Assembly: GCA_009760855.2 (NCBI GenBank)
Contig: WPIO01000029.1
Span: 4,308,001-4,372,000 of the forward strand
Direction of reading: 5' to 3'
DNA: 64,000 nt
From: Cristatella mucedo
Taxonomy: Eukaryota; Bryozoa; Phylactolaemata; Cristatellidae
The translations under genes were made by a program, and so were the position numbers. A model generated the notes under the pieces. The model was not told where the DNA came from. It worked only from the letters and a program-made list of their open reading frames with translations, and ran no database searches. How positions within the stretch are numbered: the stretch's first letter is position 1; every line of letters starts with the position of its first letter. This document shows positions 41,780 to 52,199 of this stretch, piece by piece.

Positions 41780-44162
41780 TAATCTCATTATCGATAGTTA
41801 CGGCCTATGGTTTACCGCAGACATTAACCTAGGCAAGTCTACTAAACGAAAGCTTGAAAAAGCATACAAAAGATCCGGACTAACTGTCCATCGACAGGCA
41901 TATGAAGACTGCTGTAGGTCGTATCAATCGATCCTAGCAAAGGCTAAGTCTAGTTTTTATAAAAACATTGTTGAATCACAGATGCACACTCCAAAAATGC
42001 TGATGTCGACAATAAACCATCTCCTCAACCGTTCCCAGGTTAGCTCCTTACCTATTCTCCTTCCAGTCCAAAGGTGCCCTCTGGTTCCCATTGTCTTTCC
42101 AGCTTATACTGCTAATGGCATGTTTACCGAGCACCAGCATCTTCTCTCTAGCAAGCATCTGCTCATTGGCAGCAGCAGCTGCAGCACAGGGGTGAGTGAA
42201 AGAGGCAGTAACACGAACTCGTGTCCCTTCTCTCGATTCTTTGTGCAGAAGATAGACAAGATCAGGGAATCCATCCCTGCGATGACAACCTCCTCACTAG
42301 AATGCTGTTCCTCGGTTCCTGGCTGTGCCTCAATTTCTGCATTTAAGCAGGTCACTAGTGATCTAGTCCTAAAGTTCGTATCTCAATCAAAGAAGACAAC
42401 AAGTTCTCTGGACCCTATTCCCACTGTCCTGCTCCTACGTTGCATTGATCTGCTGCTGCTATGCATAACTAACATAATTAATATGTCATTAGCCTCAGGT
42501 CATGTCTTAGCACCTTTCAAAAAAGCTGTAGTCGGGCCACTTCTCAAGAAAGCTACACTTGACCAAGAGAACTTGTGCAACTACCGCCCAGTTTCCCTTC
42601 TACCGTTCCTATCAAAGACACTCGAACGGGTCGTGGCGGACCAGCTGAACTCGTATATCGGAACCTCACACCTTGCTAGTAAGTTCCAGTCTGGCTTTAG
42701 AGCTAATCACTCCACAGAGTCAGCATTGCTTCGGGTATACAACAACCTACTTAGGAATGCAGACATAGGTAGAGTGTCTCTGCTTGTTTTGCTTGATCTT
42801 TCGGCAGCTTTTGATACCATCAATCACAAAAATCTTCTAGAGCGCCTCTCATCTCGCCTGGGCATCACTGGCACTGCTGTGCAGTGGTTCAGGTTCTATC
42901 TCAGTGGGAGTCTTCAGAGTATTGACGTGAACAGACAAAGATCATCTGAAGTACCTCTGAAATATGGAGTACCTCAGGGCTCAGTGCTAGGTCCGGTTCT
43001 TTTCACGGTTTATACTCTGCCTCTTACTGATGTGACTGCCAAGCACGATCTAGGCTTTCACTTCTATGCGGATGACACTCAGTTGTACCTTTGCTTTGAT
43101 CCCTCCCAGCCTTCGAGCACCTCAAATTCTCTCAACTCACTAGCTGCATGCATTGATGACATCCACACATGGATAGCAGCAAATTTTCTAAAATTTAACG
43201 ATGATAAAACTAACTTACTAGTTATGGGCAAACCCAGTGTGATCCAGAGATTGGAAAGGCTGACTCTCAAAATTGGCTCTGCCAGTATATCTCCAGTTGA
43301 ATCAGCTCGAAATCTAGGTGTCATATTCCAAAGCGACCTCTCGTTAGACGACCATATCAGCTCCACAGTCAAATCAGCCTATTTTCAGCTTCATAACATT
43401 GCTAAAATTAGGGCTTGTTTAGATAAGTATACCACGTCCAAGTTGGTCCATGCATTCGTGACATCTCGTCTCGACTTCTGCAACTCACTGCTTACTGGCC
43501 TACCAGCATGTGCGATCAGGCGATTGCAGCTGGTGCAAAACTTTGTAGCTAGGCTTGTCTGTCGTGAGCGTCGCAGTTGCCACATTACTCCACTTCTCGC
43601 CGACCTGCACTGGCTACCAGTCAAGCAACGGATTGACTTCAAGGTTTTGTCGCTCACTTTTAGGTCCCTTCATTCTATGGCTCCAGCCTATCTGTCAGAT
43701 ATACTACCCCATCAGGCCAAGCATCGTACCACCCGCTTTTCGGAATCCAACAGTCTAGAAATACCTCATACAAACCTTAAATCCTTTGGAGACCGTGCAT
43801 TTAGTTCATATGCTCCCAAAGCCTGGAACTCCCTCCCGACCTGCGTCAGAACATCCCCTGACCTGACCACATTTAAAAGGAACCTAAAAACACACCTATT
43901 TAGGACGGCATTTAGTGGGTCCCCGTGATTCGTCCTTGATGTGCTTATGCGTGCTGACACTGCATGCTGCCACTAACCACATTTGCATGCTGACCCTGTG
44001 CATGTCACCCCTAACCATATTATTCATTTCGTTTGTTTTTCAAGCATGATTTTACTTACCATTCAATTGCATTTCACTTTACAGCAAATGTAAAGCGCCT
44101 AGAGAGAGATTAAGTTCTCTGAGGGCGCTTTATCAAGTGAATTATTATTATTATTATTACTG
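41780..44162 (+). mobile_element. L2-A LINE, best-preserved copy
   Basis: It runs from the region before RT to a clean (ATT)n tail at 44143-44162. The long frame 41982-43928 is uninterrupted, which makes this the youngest L2-A copy with RT in the window. The 5' end (endonuclease) is missing, the usual 5' truncation. Confidence 0.96.
41982..43928 (+). CDS. L2-A reverse transcriptase, 5'-truncated ORF2
   Basis: 648 residues are open. RT blocks in order: LLKKATLDQENLCNYRPVSL, FQSGFRANHSTESALLRV, LLDLSAAFDTINHKNLLERL, GVPQGSVLGPVLF and the catalytic FYADDTQLYLCF, then the L2/CR1-group C-terminal region (SRLDFCNSLLTGLPAC, HITPLLADLHWLPVKQRIDF, AFSSYAPKAWNSLPTC). The endonuclease domain is absent. 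Near residues 25-85 it carries an extra in-frame stretch not seen in other copies (42053-42235). It may be translatable but cannot retrotranspose alone. Confidence 0.93.
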   Translation: MHTPKMLMSTINHLLNRSQVSSLPILLPVQRCPLVPIVFPAYTANGMFTEHQHLLSSKHLLIGSSSCSTGVSERGSNTNSCPFSRFFVQKIDKIRESIPAMTTSSLECCSSVPGCASISAFKQVTSDLVLKFVSQSKKTTSSLDPIPTVLLLRCIDLLLLCITNIINMSLASGHVLAPFKKAVVGPLLKKATLDQENLCNYRPVSLLPFLSKTLERVVADQLNSYIGTSHLASKFQSGFRANHSTESALLRVYNNLLRNADIGRVSLLVLLDLSAAFDTINHKNLLERLSSRLGITGTAVQWFRFYLSGSLQSIDVNRQRSSEVPLKYGVPQGSVLGPVLFTVYTLPLTDVTAKHDLGFHFYADDTQLYLCFDPSQPSSTSNSLNSLAACIDDIHTWIAANFLKFNDDKTNLLVMGKPSVIQRLERLTLKIGSASISPVESARNLGVIFQSDLSLDDHISSTVKSAYFQLHNIAKIRACLDKYTTSKLVHAFVTSRLDFCNSLLTGLPACAIRRLQLVQNFVARLVCRERRSCHITPLLADLHWLPVKQRIDFKVLSLTFRSLHSMAPAYLSDILPHQAKHRTTRFSESNSLEIPHTNLKSFGDRAFSSYAPKAWNSLPTCVRTSPDLTTFKRNLKTHLFRTAFSGSP

Positions 44163-44328
44163 TTAATTGCCAACTACTAGAGCTTCGTAAACTATTCAAA
44201 CGAGCATCTTTTTGCATAATGAATGCAACAAGTTACTAAGGATAAGAAAGAGCTTCGGATGTCAATAAATTTTAAAATGTTTACCATTATTTACATTAAC
44301 ATGAATTTAGATGTTGGTAAATACTTAC

Positions 44329-44395
44329 CACAGGGGACAGGTTAGATGAAGTACTTGTGGGAAGTTTTCATTTAATAACACGATGTCTATCATTA
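44329..44395 (-). CDS. Ectodomain exon candidate (block B, second)
   Basis: The 67-bp exon has acceptor cgttgggag and a consensus donor gtaagt, phase 1 to phase 2. It encodes MIDIVLLNENFPQVLHLTCP. The alternating hydrophobic pattern up to a cysteine suits a beta strand of an Ig-like fold; it could also be read as the last strand of an FHA domain. It lies 72 bp after the preceding exon candidate. Confidence 0.45.
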
Positions 44396-44466
44396 CTCCC
44401 AACGAAAGGAGGAACAAGCATTAATACTGAGCACTAGTTTATTAGCTAAAAACATCCTCTAATTAC

Positions 44467-44580
44467 CTGCCGTAGTCGTCCACATCCCTGTGATATTGCA
44501 ATCTTTGCTCTCTACAAATTCATAATACTTGCGGTTAAAATTCTCATGTGAGATGTTTACGCAATCTTTCTGTCCAAGGC
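44467..44580 (-). CDS. Ectodomain exon candidate (block B, first)
   Basis: The 114-bp exon has a strong acceptor (agttaatttttcag) and donor gtaatt, phase 1 at both ends. It encodes LGQKDCVNISHENFNRKYYE, then FVESKDCNITGMWTTTA: two cysteines and two N-glycosylation sequons (NIS, NIT). Phase joins it to the 47299-47434 exon (giving WSG-LGQ) and to 44329-44395. Alternative reading: a loose FHA match (G-x-KDC-x-I ... NRKYYEF). The sequons favour an extracellular location. Confidence 0.5.
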
Positions 44581-44849
44581 CTGAAAAATTAACTATGTAG
44601 AAGCTTGTATGGTCTGTTTCCGTCAGTGTATAATCTTTCTTTTTAAGAATGATAGAAATTGTAGATGTTGAATTACTGAACAATCTTTATAAAGTATAAA
44701 ATGCGTTTATTTACTGCAGTTATCTTTGAGATTGCTGATAATCACTCCCCGTTCAAAAGCATTTTGCAATGGCTTGCTGGGTTGCGAACGCCTCTATTTA
44801 GAAAATATCCTGGTTTAAATCAAACGGGCAAGCTAACAAATAACTACTG

Positions 44850-45042
44850 TTACTCACCCGGTAAGATTCACATACGAGTCAAATCCAATGGGCTAGTGGA
44901 TGCTTCATTATTCGAGCTTAATGAAGCCTTTGAATGCATCAGCTGCCACGCACCAGACGGTAAAAAGAGCTCACGTCAATTTAGCACTAAATTGGGATTA
45001 TTTGAGTTAAGAAAGTACTCTTACTTTGCACAAGTAGGATGA
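44850..45042 (+). pseudogene. Exon-like sequence on the plus strand resembling 47299-47434
   Basis: The plus-strand frame contains SNGLVDASLFELNEAFECIS and CHAPDGKKSS, similar in spacing to STGLL ... ITCECQAPDGRRNN on the minus strand at 47.3 kb. No good donor follows (ttgggatt where the other has tctggtaagt). A weaker resemblance lies at 36860-36970 in block A. Probably an inverted, non-functional duplicate. Confidence 0.35.
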
Positions 45043-45049
45043 CGGTAGG

Positions 45050-46130
45050 GAAAAACATCCATAACGAGTGAAAAGACTTAGGCTTTTTCATGTGAGTAGA
45101 AGCACTGCGTATCAGGATTTCTTTGCCAGGTTTTTCTACGCTGCGAGCGCTAACCAGAAAAGTTCTTTCTGACTGAGAAAAACAGTGTTTGTTGCCAAGC
45201 GTTCACTTAAGCTCGAAAGATGAAAAATAGAAGTCTACAAAGAAGTCTGTCATTGGCTCGAGTTTCTTTGCGTATTCCTTTTGAGCTGCCAAGTGAATTA
45301 TTTTGAATTTGTTGCTACGACTATGCTTCGCAATTATACTTTTAGCATAAGTGTTTTTTCCAATTGTTTTAAATTAATTTTTACACTTGTACCAGGTAGT
45401 ATGAAATTCATGAATTTTGAGATACTTTTTAGTGTTGCTTTTAAGATTAAATGCTAGGAAAATTCTAACGAAGAAGAAAGTGTAATTCTTTAAATCCTCC
45501 TGATCATTCTTTACATCTCGTTCTACACCTCTAGGATTTCAACATTTATAATTTCATTATTTCTCTGCTTTTCTGAAGCAGCAACCACGTTTTTGCTGTT
45601 CATTGCAAGGAAATTAAGTATTGCCGCAGTACACTACATGAAATCAAGACCCTGATTACGCATGCTGAGTTCCTTAACTTAGTCCAGGAATGAACTGGGT
45701 TATTAGCTAGAGACCCCACTATACACGAATCGTGACCCTTCTTCGAAACCTGCTTATGGAAAGAATGCGTGAATTACTACTTCCAGAAGGCTTCATTTAA
45801 TTCAATTTAGTGCCCACTGTACTATTTTCCGTAAGAATCAATGTCTCAGTTTGCCACTGCAAAGGTGCACGTGTCTGATATCCTGATAGGCCCATGCAAC
45901 CTCCATAAAATGGCTCATGTAGTCTTCAATTATAATGACAACAATAATAGAACAGTTGTGCAGCACTCATGGATAAAAGTGATTTATAAGTTTTGGGAGC
46001 ATTGGAACTAGAAAGATTGCCTCAAAACAGTTCAAGTTTGATTACAGACGTGCGTATACGATTGAATAAAAGAAATTAGTTATAACGATGCGATGCCTGA
46101 TAAAATAGTGATTCGAATTTGTATTCCGAA
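45050..46130. other. No feature recognised
   Basis: AT-rich sequence without convincing exons or transposon motifs. Confidence 0.4.
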
Positions 46131-46765
46131 ACGAGAGAAAAGTGGTGACTAAAAGTGGTGTATTGTACGATTCTTTGCCAGGCGGGGAAATATTGTTGAT
46201 GTGTAGACTACAGCCAGATAATGAAAGGACCTCAAAGTAAGTGACTGAACCTTGAATTAAATGCGTTTATCGATTGAGAGATTGTGCAGGTCAGCCGAGA
46301 ATTGGTGCGGTGTGGCAACTGTGGCACTCACTAAAGATAAACCTTACTGTGGAGTTTTTCGCCAGCTATAAGCACCTGATAGCACAGGCTGATAGACCAG
46401 CAAGCAGTTATTACAGAAGTCGAGACGGGATGTCACCAATGCATAGATCAGTTTTGATGCAGTATGCCTGCCTAAGCAAGCCAAACTTTTAGCAATGTTA
46501 TGCAACTGAAAGAAAGTAGAATTGATTGTGGAGCTTATGTGAGCGTCTTACGAAAGATCACTTTGAAACAGGAAACCCAGAGTACGCGCAGATTCAACAG
46601 GAAATATGCTGGCGGAGCCAATTTTGAGCGTCAATTTCCTAATGCTACTTGATTTGCCCATAACTAGTAAGTTGGTTTTGTCGTAATTCAATTTTAAAAG
46701 GTTTGCTGCCATCCATGTGCAGATGTCACCATTCAAATGGGCCAGAGCATATCGTGCAGACAAAA
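46130..46765 (-). mobile_element. L2-A LINE C-terminal fragment, minus strand
   Basis: Frames include DICTWMAANLLKLNYDKTNL and LLVMGKSSSI. The rest follows the L2-A C-terminal region with frameshifts; no 3' tail was seen. Confidence 0.82.
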
Positions 46766-47298
46766 ATGCATTGTACTTTAAAGAGTATTAGGCTGAAACT
46801 CAAAAAGTGGCCATCATGCAATTATTTAATCTCGAGTGTGCAATACCTCGTAAATATATTGATGAAATATTAAATAATGTCGGTCCAGTGGACCGAGAGC
46901 AACCCGAATACAGATTGCGGTTCCGGTATTAATGCATTAACTGGCAGCCATCTGCTCACCAAGCGGGTATTGCTTCAAACGTGCATTTGTAAAGAAGCTT
47001 TAAAAGAAATTAGGCTATGGTCTCTTTCTCGAAATAGAGAATAGAGCCTATTCATTTTCATACTAAAAACACACTTCCACTCCACAAAGAACACATGCGT
47101 AAGCCGAATCTATTGCACCGTTAACTAATGCTTAAATTAAACAGCAGTATGGAATACTTTTATTTCGACTTACTACAGCTTTAGCGGAAGCATGGGGCTT
47201 TGCAGTTAAGTAACGGTGCTGCAAAGCACTAATGTGGAAGTGAGAATATGGAGTAATTAATATAGCCAGAAACAGCTACCTCCGAAAATCCAACTTAC

Positions 47299-47434
47299 CA
47301 GACCATGTTACGGCGAACGAAATGTTGTTTCTGCGTCCATCAGGCGCTTGGCACTCACATGTAATGGTATCGTTGATGATGCTCCTTGTGGGTTCCTTCA
47401 CTAGCAGACCTGTTGAGCTAGGACTGTATCTTAA
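47299..47434 (-). CDS. Ectodomain exon candidate
   Basis: The 136-bp exon (acceptor atgctttgcag, donor gtaagt; phase 0 to phase 1) encodes 45 residues including KEPTRSIINDTITCECQAPD and NNISFAVTWS. The ITC ... FAVTW spacing is like strands B and C of an Ig-type domain. Two N-glycosylation sequons (NDT, NIS) are present. Entry and exit phases match the candidate exons at 51961-52145 and 44467-44580. Confidence 0.5.
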
Positions 47435-48289
47435 CTGCAAAGCATTACTGTGCCTTTATCGACGGCAATTTCTGATAAACATGCCAGCAGGCTTGAGCCA
47501 CTTAATAGCCAATGAAAGGACAACTGGTCGTGACTGTGCGGTACCTCTTGTGGATAAACTGTGGTGGCGTAAGAGCCTTTGCCTTGCCCAACGCAAGGCA
47601 GCAGAAGAGGGCAGTATTCACTTATTACTAGTTCTTTTATTGTCGTTGGAAGGCAAACGTCTGAAAATAACATTGGTTAACTCCAAAACTTCACTTGGGA
47701 AATTAGAAAATAATACACAAACGCTTAGTACTCAATACTGCTAGGGCTATCACTAGCTCAAAGCACGTTAAGCTTCCGTACAACTTACTTGTACTTTGTT
47801 CTTCCTCTGTGAAGACGAAAATTGTTAAAACATAAATGAGTGAAAACACCGTCTGCAAAAATTAAAGCTCAAAGACTAATCATGGGTGATACGGAATAAC
47901 TATGCACTTTCAACGCCCAGAAAATTCTTGGAAAACAGCGAGCGTTTTAAGCTCGGTTAATGTGTGTGAGTATAAAGTGGAACCAATATTTACTTTGTTG
48001 TAATAACCTTCCAAAGAAGGCAGGCCATGTCTAAACATGTAGCAAATCTACAGGAATGCCACGTGATATAAGGATTCAAACCTAAAGCAAAACCCATAAA
48101 TAGGTAGTTTCAATTAGGGTACGCCTTGGGCTGAAACATTCAGCCGATTCATTAAAACGCAAAGCACACACGCAAATAATTATCTTTTTTTAATTTTGAA
48201 AGAAGTGCTTATTTCTCACAATATTATAATAGCAGCCACTTCAAAAAATGCCAGCTGATTTAACAGCTTCTTTTATGTAGCGGCAGAAG

Positions 48290-48420
48290 AGCCCATAAGG
48301 CTATCACCACAGCTTCAGCGGCAACAAAGGATCGCCCACAGCAGGATTTAAACCCAAGACCTCGGGACTGAGTTCCTGCAAAGCAACCGGCTTACCTAAT
48401 GGGCCATTACGGCTGAAACG
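48290..48420 (-). mobile_element. tRNA-derived SINE head
   Basis: The minus strand reads taagccggttgctttgcagg ... gaggtcttgggtttaaatcc, an A-box-like and B-box-like pair about 40 bp apart, as in tRNA-derived SINEs. The tail is unclear. Confidence 0.5.
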
Positions 48421-48432
48421 TTTACCTGTTTC

Positions 48433-48714
48433 ATGAGCCTTGTGTACGTTCGAGTGAATTTTCCTAGCCGGTGTTTAGTGCTTTACAAAACTGCATACTC
48501 TGTAACTAAGGGCAAGAGGGATGCGCCTTTACAGAGTTTGCCAGAGCAATCGACCTTTCTTCTTGAGTGCTTTGCTCAGGTTAAGAATTATTTGGAACCA
48601 TCTGAATATAGATTGCGTTCTCGTAGGGCCCTAAATAAAAGAGTACAATACAATAATACGCCAGTACAATTTCCAATGTCGCATCAACTTCCAGTGCATC
48701 GGTCCTGTTGGTAA
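48433..48714 (+). other. Unrecognised plus-strand open frame, possible exon
   Basis: The 93-residue frame includes PEQSTFLLECFAQ followed by a donor-like gttaag, resembling an Ig strand ending in Cys. The sequence around EPSEYRLRSR recurs degenerately at about 46900-46930. No family can be named. Confidence 0.25.
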
Positions 48715-49054
48715 TACCAGAAAAATATCGCAGGTTTATTGGCAACAATCATGAGATCTTAGATAATGATCTTCTATCACAAATAAGTTCTATTAGATAA
48801 AACACTGGCATTGAAAATGGTGAACTTGTTCGGACAAATTTTCACTGGGCATGCCACTATGCAAGTTTATCGTAGATACAAAGTCCCTCGCTATCCCCAA
48901 TTTCTTTTGTTAAATTCCTGCAGATGGGCTACGGACACTGGTCCAGATAGCTACTCGAAGCACGCCTAATGTAAACGCTGAGGCAGAAGCACTGGCGCAC
49001 TTTAGTGTGCTGATGATTGTCCAACGCCACACCAATCAAAAAAGCCTTTCGAGT

Positions 49055-49195
49055 TGTCCAGCGCTTAAGGTGCTCGCCCGACCAAGGTCTGACTGAGGTC
49101 GTGGGCTCGAGCCCTAAGGCATATGTGAAGCCCCTGAATAGAGATTAAGTTCTCTTGGGACGCTATGCAGATTAATTGTAATGAATTATTCATTA
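49055..49195 (+). mobile_element. SINE with L2-like tail
   Basis: The tRNA-like head (cttaaggtgctcgcccgacc, aaggtctgactgaggtcgtg, B box gggctcgagccc) is followed by agagattaagttctcttggg and cgctatgcagatt, which copies the L2-A terminal stem. The second copy is at 51645-51775. Confidence 0.75.
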
Positions 49196-49277
49196 TTCGA
49201 GAAGGCCAATCTAGAACTAACGCAGCAACTGTGCTGACTGACCAGGCTTACCTAAGGGTCAAAGCCATTGAAAAAAT

Positions 49278-50075
49278 ATAATAATAATAATAATAATAAT
49301 GCGCTTGATAAAGCACCCACGGAGAACTCAATCTCTTTCTAGGCGCTTTACATTTACTGCAAAGGGAAAGGCGATTGGATGGTGAGTAATATCATGCTTG
49401 ATAAAAAAAACATGAATAACATGGTTAAGGTTGACATGCACAGGGTCAGCATGCAAGTGTGGTTAGTGGCAGCGTGCACAGTGTCAGCACGCATAAGCAC
49501 ATGAAGGACGAATCAGAGGGACCCACTAAATGCTGTCCTAAGTAGGCCAGTTTTCAAGTTCTTTTTAAATGTGGTGAAGTCAGTGGATCTTGTGACACAA
49601 GTCGGGAGTGAGTTCCAGGCTTTAGGAGCATACGAACAGTATACAATCATTTGATGTTTGTACGAGGTATTGGTAAACTGTTGGATTCCGAAAAGCATGT
49701 AGTACGACGCTTGTCCTGGTGGGGGAGTAGATCTGAGAGATAGGCTGGAGCCAAAGAATGAAGTGACCTAAATGTGAGCGACAAAACCTTGAGGTAGTGC
49801 TCAAGTTATCTTGGTCTAGCGTCGCTTTCTTGAGAAGTGGCCTGACTACAGCTTTTTTGAAAGGTGCTGGGACATTACCTGAGGCTAATGACATATTAAT
49901 GATGGTAATTATGCATGGCAGCAGCAGATGAGCAGTACAGTGTGAATAGGGTCCGAAGGACTTGTTGTCTTCTTTGATTGGGATATGAACTTCAAGATGA
50001 GATCACTAGTGATCTGCTTAAAAATGTAGACATTGAGGTGCAGCTAGGAATCGGGGACAGCATTATAGGGGGTGT
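49278..50075 (-). mobile_element. L2-A LINE with internal deletion, minus strand
   Basis: A clean (ATT)n tail at 49278 and 3' stem lead into C-terminal sequence. At about 49800 the sequence jumps to the region before RT (LASGNVPAPFKKAVVRPLLK), so most of RT is deleted. Confidence 0.9.
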
Positions 50076-50084
50076 TGACTGGTT

Positions 50085-50155
50085 GACTGTGAAAGTGTGA
50101 AAAACATGTGACTGTGAAAGTGTGAAAAACGTGTGACTGGTGGACTGTAAAAGTG
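50085..50155 (+). repeat. Short tandem repeat
   Basis: Units of gactgtgaaagtgtgaaaaa are repeated, with a third partial unit reading ggactgtaaaagtgt. Confidence 0.8.
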
Positions 50156-50928
50156 TCATTGTCTAAGTCGTCAACATCAGAACCCGTTAGCAAAGCACAA
50201 GCCGTGAGCTTGATACTTCTAGTATTTTTTACTCTGCTGTTCTAGTTATGATATAATTAAGGAAAACTTATACAATTGTTCAACTTTTTTTCACGTTCAT
50301 TTATATTCTTTTCAAAATACAATTTAGGCTATGTATCACTACAAGCGTTAGCTAAGTTTATTTCAGGTGAAAAACTGTAAAATAAAACAAAACAGTAGGG
50401 GTGAATGAATATTGTATGAGATGCCTGGTATAAGCCGGGAGTACCAAAGAGCACCCTAGATGCACCCTGTATGCTCGTCCTTGAGTCAGTGTCCACTGCA
50501 AACGGCTTGCCCTTAATGAACACACAATGATCTTATAAAAAACATGCAGTGTTTAAGGGCTGCTCGCTAAAGATTGCGGACAGCGCTTGACGTAGAATTT
50601 AATCTATAAGCACACCCATTTGATCCCCAACCTAAACTACAGGATACTTAAAACACGCGGTTGCCAAGACCGCACTCTATGTCCTATCTCTCCACCTTTC
50701 TAAGTTGTTCTGCTGCAATCACTCGGTTCTATGATTCCTTCAAATTTACGTGCCGAGAGTGTGCTTAAAGTCCACACTTCGGCTTATTCGAGAAATAAGC
50801 AACAGGTTTACTAATTTTCTAGGTATTAAGCTCATTTTATTATTATCATTATATATTTAATTTAATTTTTCCGTAACCTGTAGGAGTACATATCATGATT
50901 AAAAACAGTTGAAAACGTAATATTTTAG

Positions 50929-51177
50929 GAATTTGATAGTTTCTATCTCAAAACGTGACCCTAATGATACTAAGTTACAGCTGTTAAAGTTATTAATAAC
51001 GAAATCCAAGTTCCAAGATCTAATATCTAATAAGTCATTCAGTGCCCAGAAATTAATTAACTGTATAAAAACATTTGACACATTAATAATTTCAGATAGC
51101 CTTGCAACGGAATCGGGTTCTATTGTGCTTTTGTTCTATAACCTCTCTGTTTGTGCAAACCAATACCCAAGATAAGC
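50929..51177 (+). other. Unrecognised exon-like frame
   Basis: An acceptor-like aatattttag precedes an 82-codon frame rich in Leu, Lys and Ser, helical in character (KLQLLKLLITKSKFQDLISN, AQKLINCIKTFDTLIISDSL), ending in TAA. No transposon similarity was recognised, and base composition fits a coding exon. The function is unknown. Confidence 0.35.
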
Positions 51178-51644
51178 TTCAAATGTTTAACGTCAAAGGT
51201 ATGGCGTCCTGATTAAAGGAAAGGAATAAATCTATGCATGATGCTCTCTCCTTCTTTTATTTCAAGGCCTGCTTTGCCAAAGCTGGCTTGGCTTGTGAAA
51301 ATTTCCTCCACAATCGCCTATGTAAACACTTTGTTTGGAAGAAAAACTCTTGTTAGCGATATTCTACCTGTCACCACTTTCAGAGAAGAGAACGAGTTTA
51401 CATTTCGCCGCAATAGGTGCTATAAATACCGTTATGTTAGACAAAGTTCTACAGTCTTTTGTTAGAGAGCCTTTTATTTTCCCAAGTCTTATTGCAATCT
51501 TAAACTTCAGTCGGGCTCTTTAGATATGGTTTGCCTCAAAATGAAAACACCTAATTAATAGCCCTTGTAATCTCAACATCAATGGGACCTGAATTATAAG
51601 ACCGATAGTAAATCAAGTGTACTAGAATTCAATAATAACATTGT

Positions 51645-51775
51645 TTGCCCAGTAGTTAAAGTGCTCTCGCTGATCAAGGTCTGGCTAGGGCTCGAGCCCT
51701 GTGGTATATATGAAGCGAATGAATAGAGATTAAGTTCCCTTAGGGCACTATACAAATCAATTACTCTATATTGAA
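51645..51775 (+). mobile_element. SINE with L2-like tail
   Basis: It is the same structure as 49055-49195: a tRNA-like head with aaggtctggctagggctcga and gagccc, then agagattaagttcccttagg and gcactatacaaat. Confidence 0.75.
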
Positions 51776-51960
51776 AACTAAAATGATCACTATGAGAGAC
51801 GAATGACACTTTGCTTTAGCTCAAGGTTTCTAAACTATCAAGTCCCACGGCTAACTGCCGATAGCCACATTTGTTACTGTGATTTGGGAGCGCATCTGTT
51901 CCCATGACTTGAAACTTGGACTGCCACTTGTGTGCCAGCTAACCGCAATATGTCTCTTAC

Positions 51961-52145
51961 ATAAGGAGCGGAGCTCCGTAAAAATTGGCAGTTGAAGCGA
52001 GCTGGACTGTTTTGAACACCACTCGTAGCATTCATTAGAAATTCAGCGAAAATTATTGGTTCACATAATATTGTCATTGGTAGCTGATGTTGAACTTGAG
52101 CTCTTTCGGCTACCACTGGGGCACAGTTACAGTCTGCAGAGCCTG
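51961..52145 (-). CDS. Ectodomain exon candidate, most 5' one recognised
   Basis: The 185-bp exon has a good acceptor (agatttatttcag) and donor gtaaga, phase 1 to phase 0. It encodes GSADCNCAPVVAERAQVQHQ, then LPMTILCEPI and NATSGVQNSPARFNCQF: four cysteines and one N-glycosylation sequon. Phase 0 exit fits the 47299-47434 exon. No signal-peptide exon was identified upstream. No family is named. Confidence 0.4.
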
Positions 52146-52199
52146 CTGAAATAAATCTGCTACAGCTCATACCGTAAGCATACCGGTCGCACAGCATGT

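Larger units (their letters stand above)
44170..45050. repeat. Duplicated block B, paired with 36111-36970
   Basis: Same layout as block A: two minus-strand exon candidates followed about 290 bp away by a plus-strand candidate. Cysteines and splice sites are better preserved here. Confidence 0.75.

Noticed and set aside
48290-48420. A functional tRNA gene
   Set aside because: Box-like motifs are present but no cloverleaf could be drawn. The context and the similar copies nearby fit a SINE.
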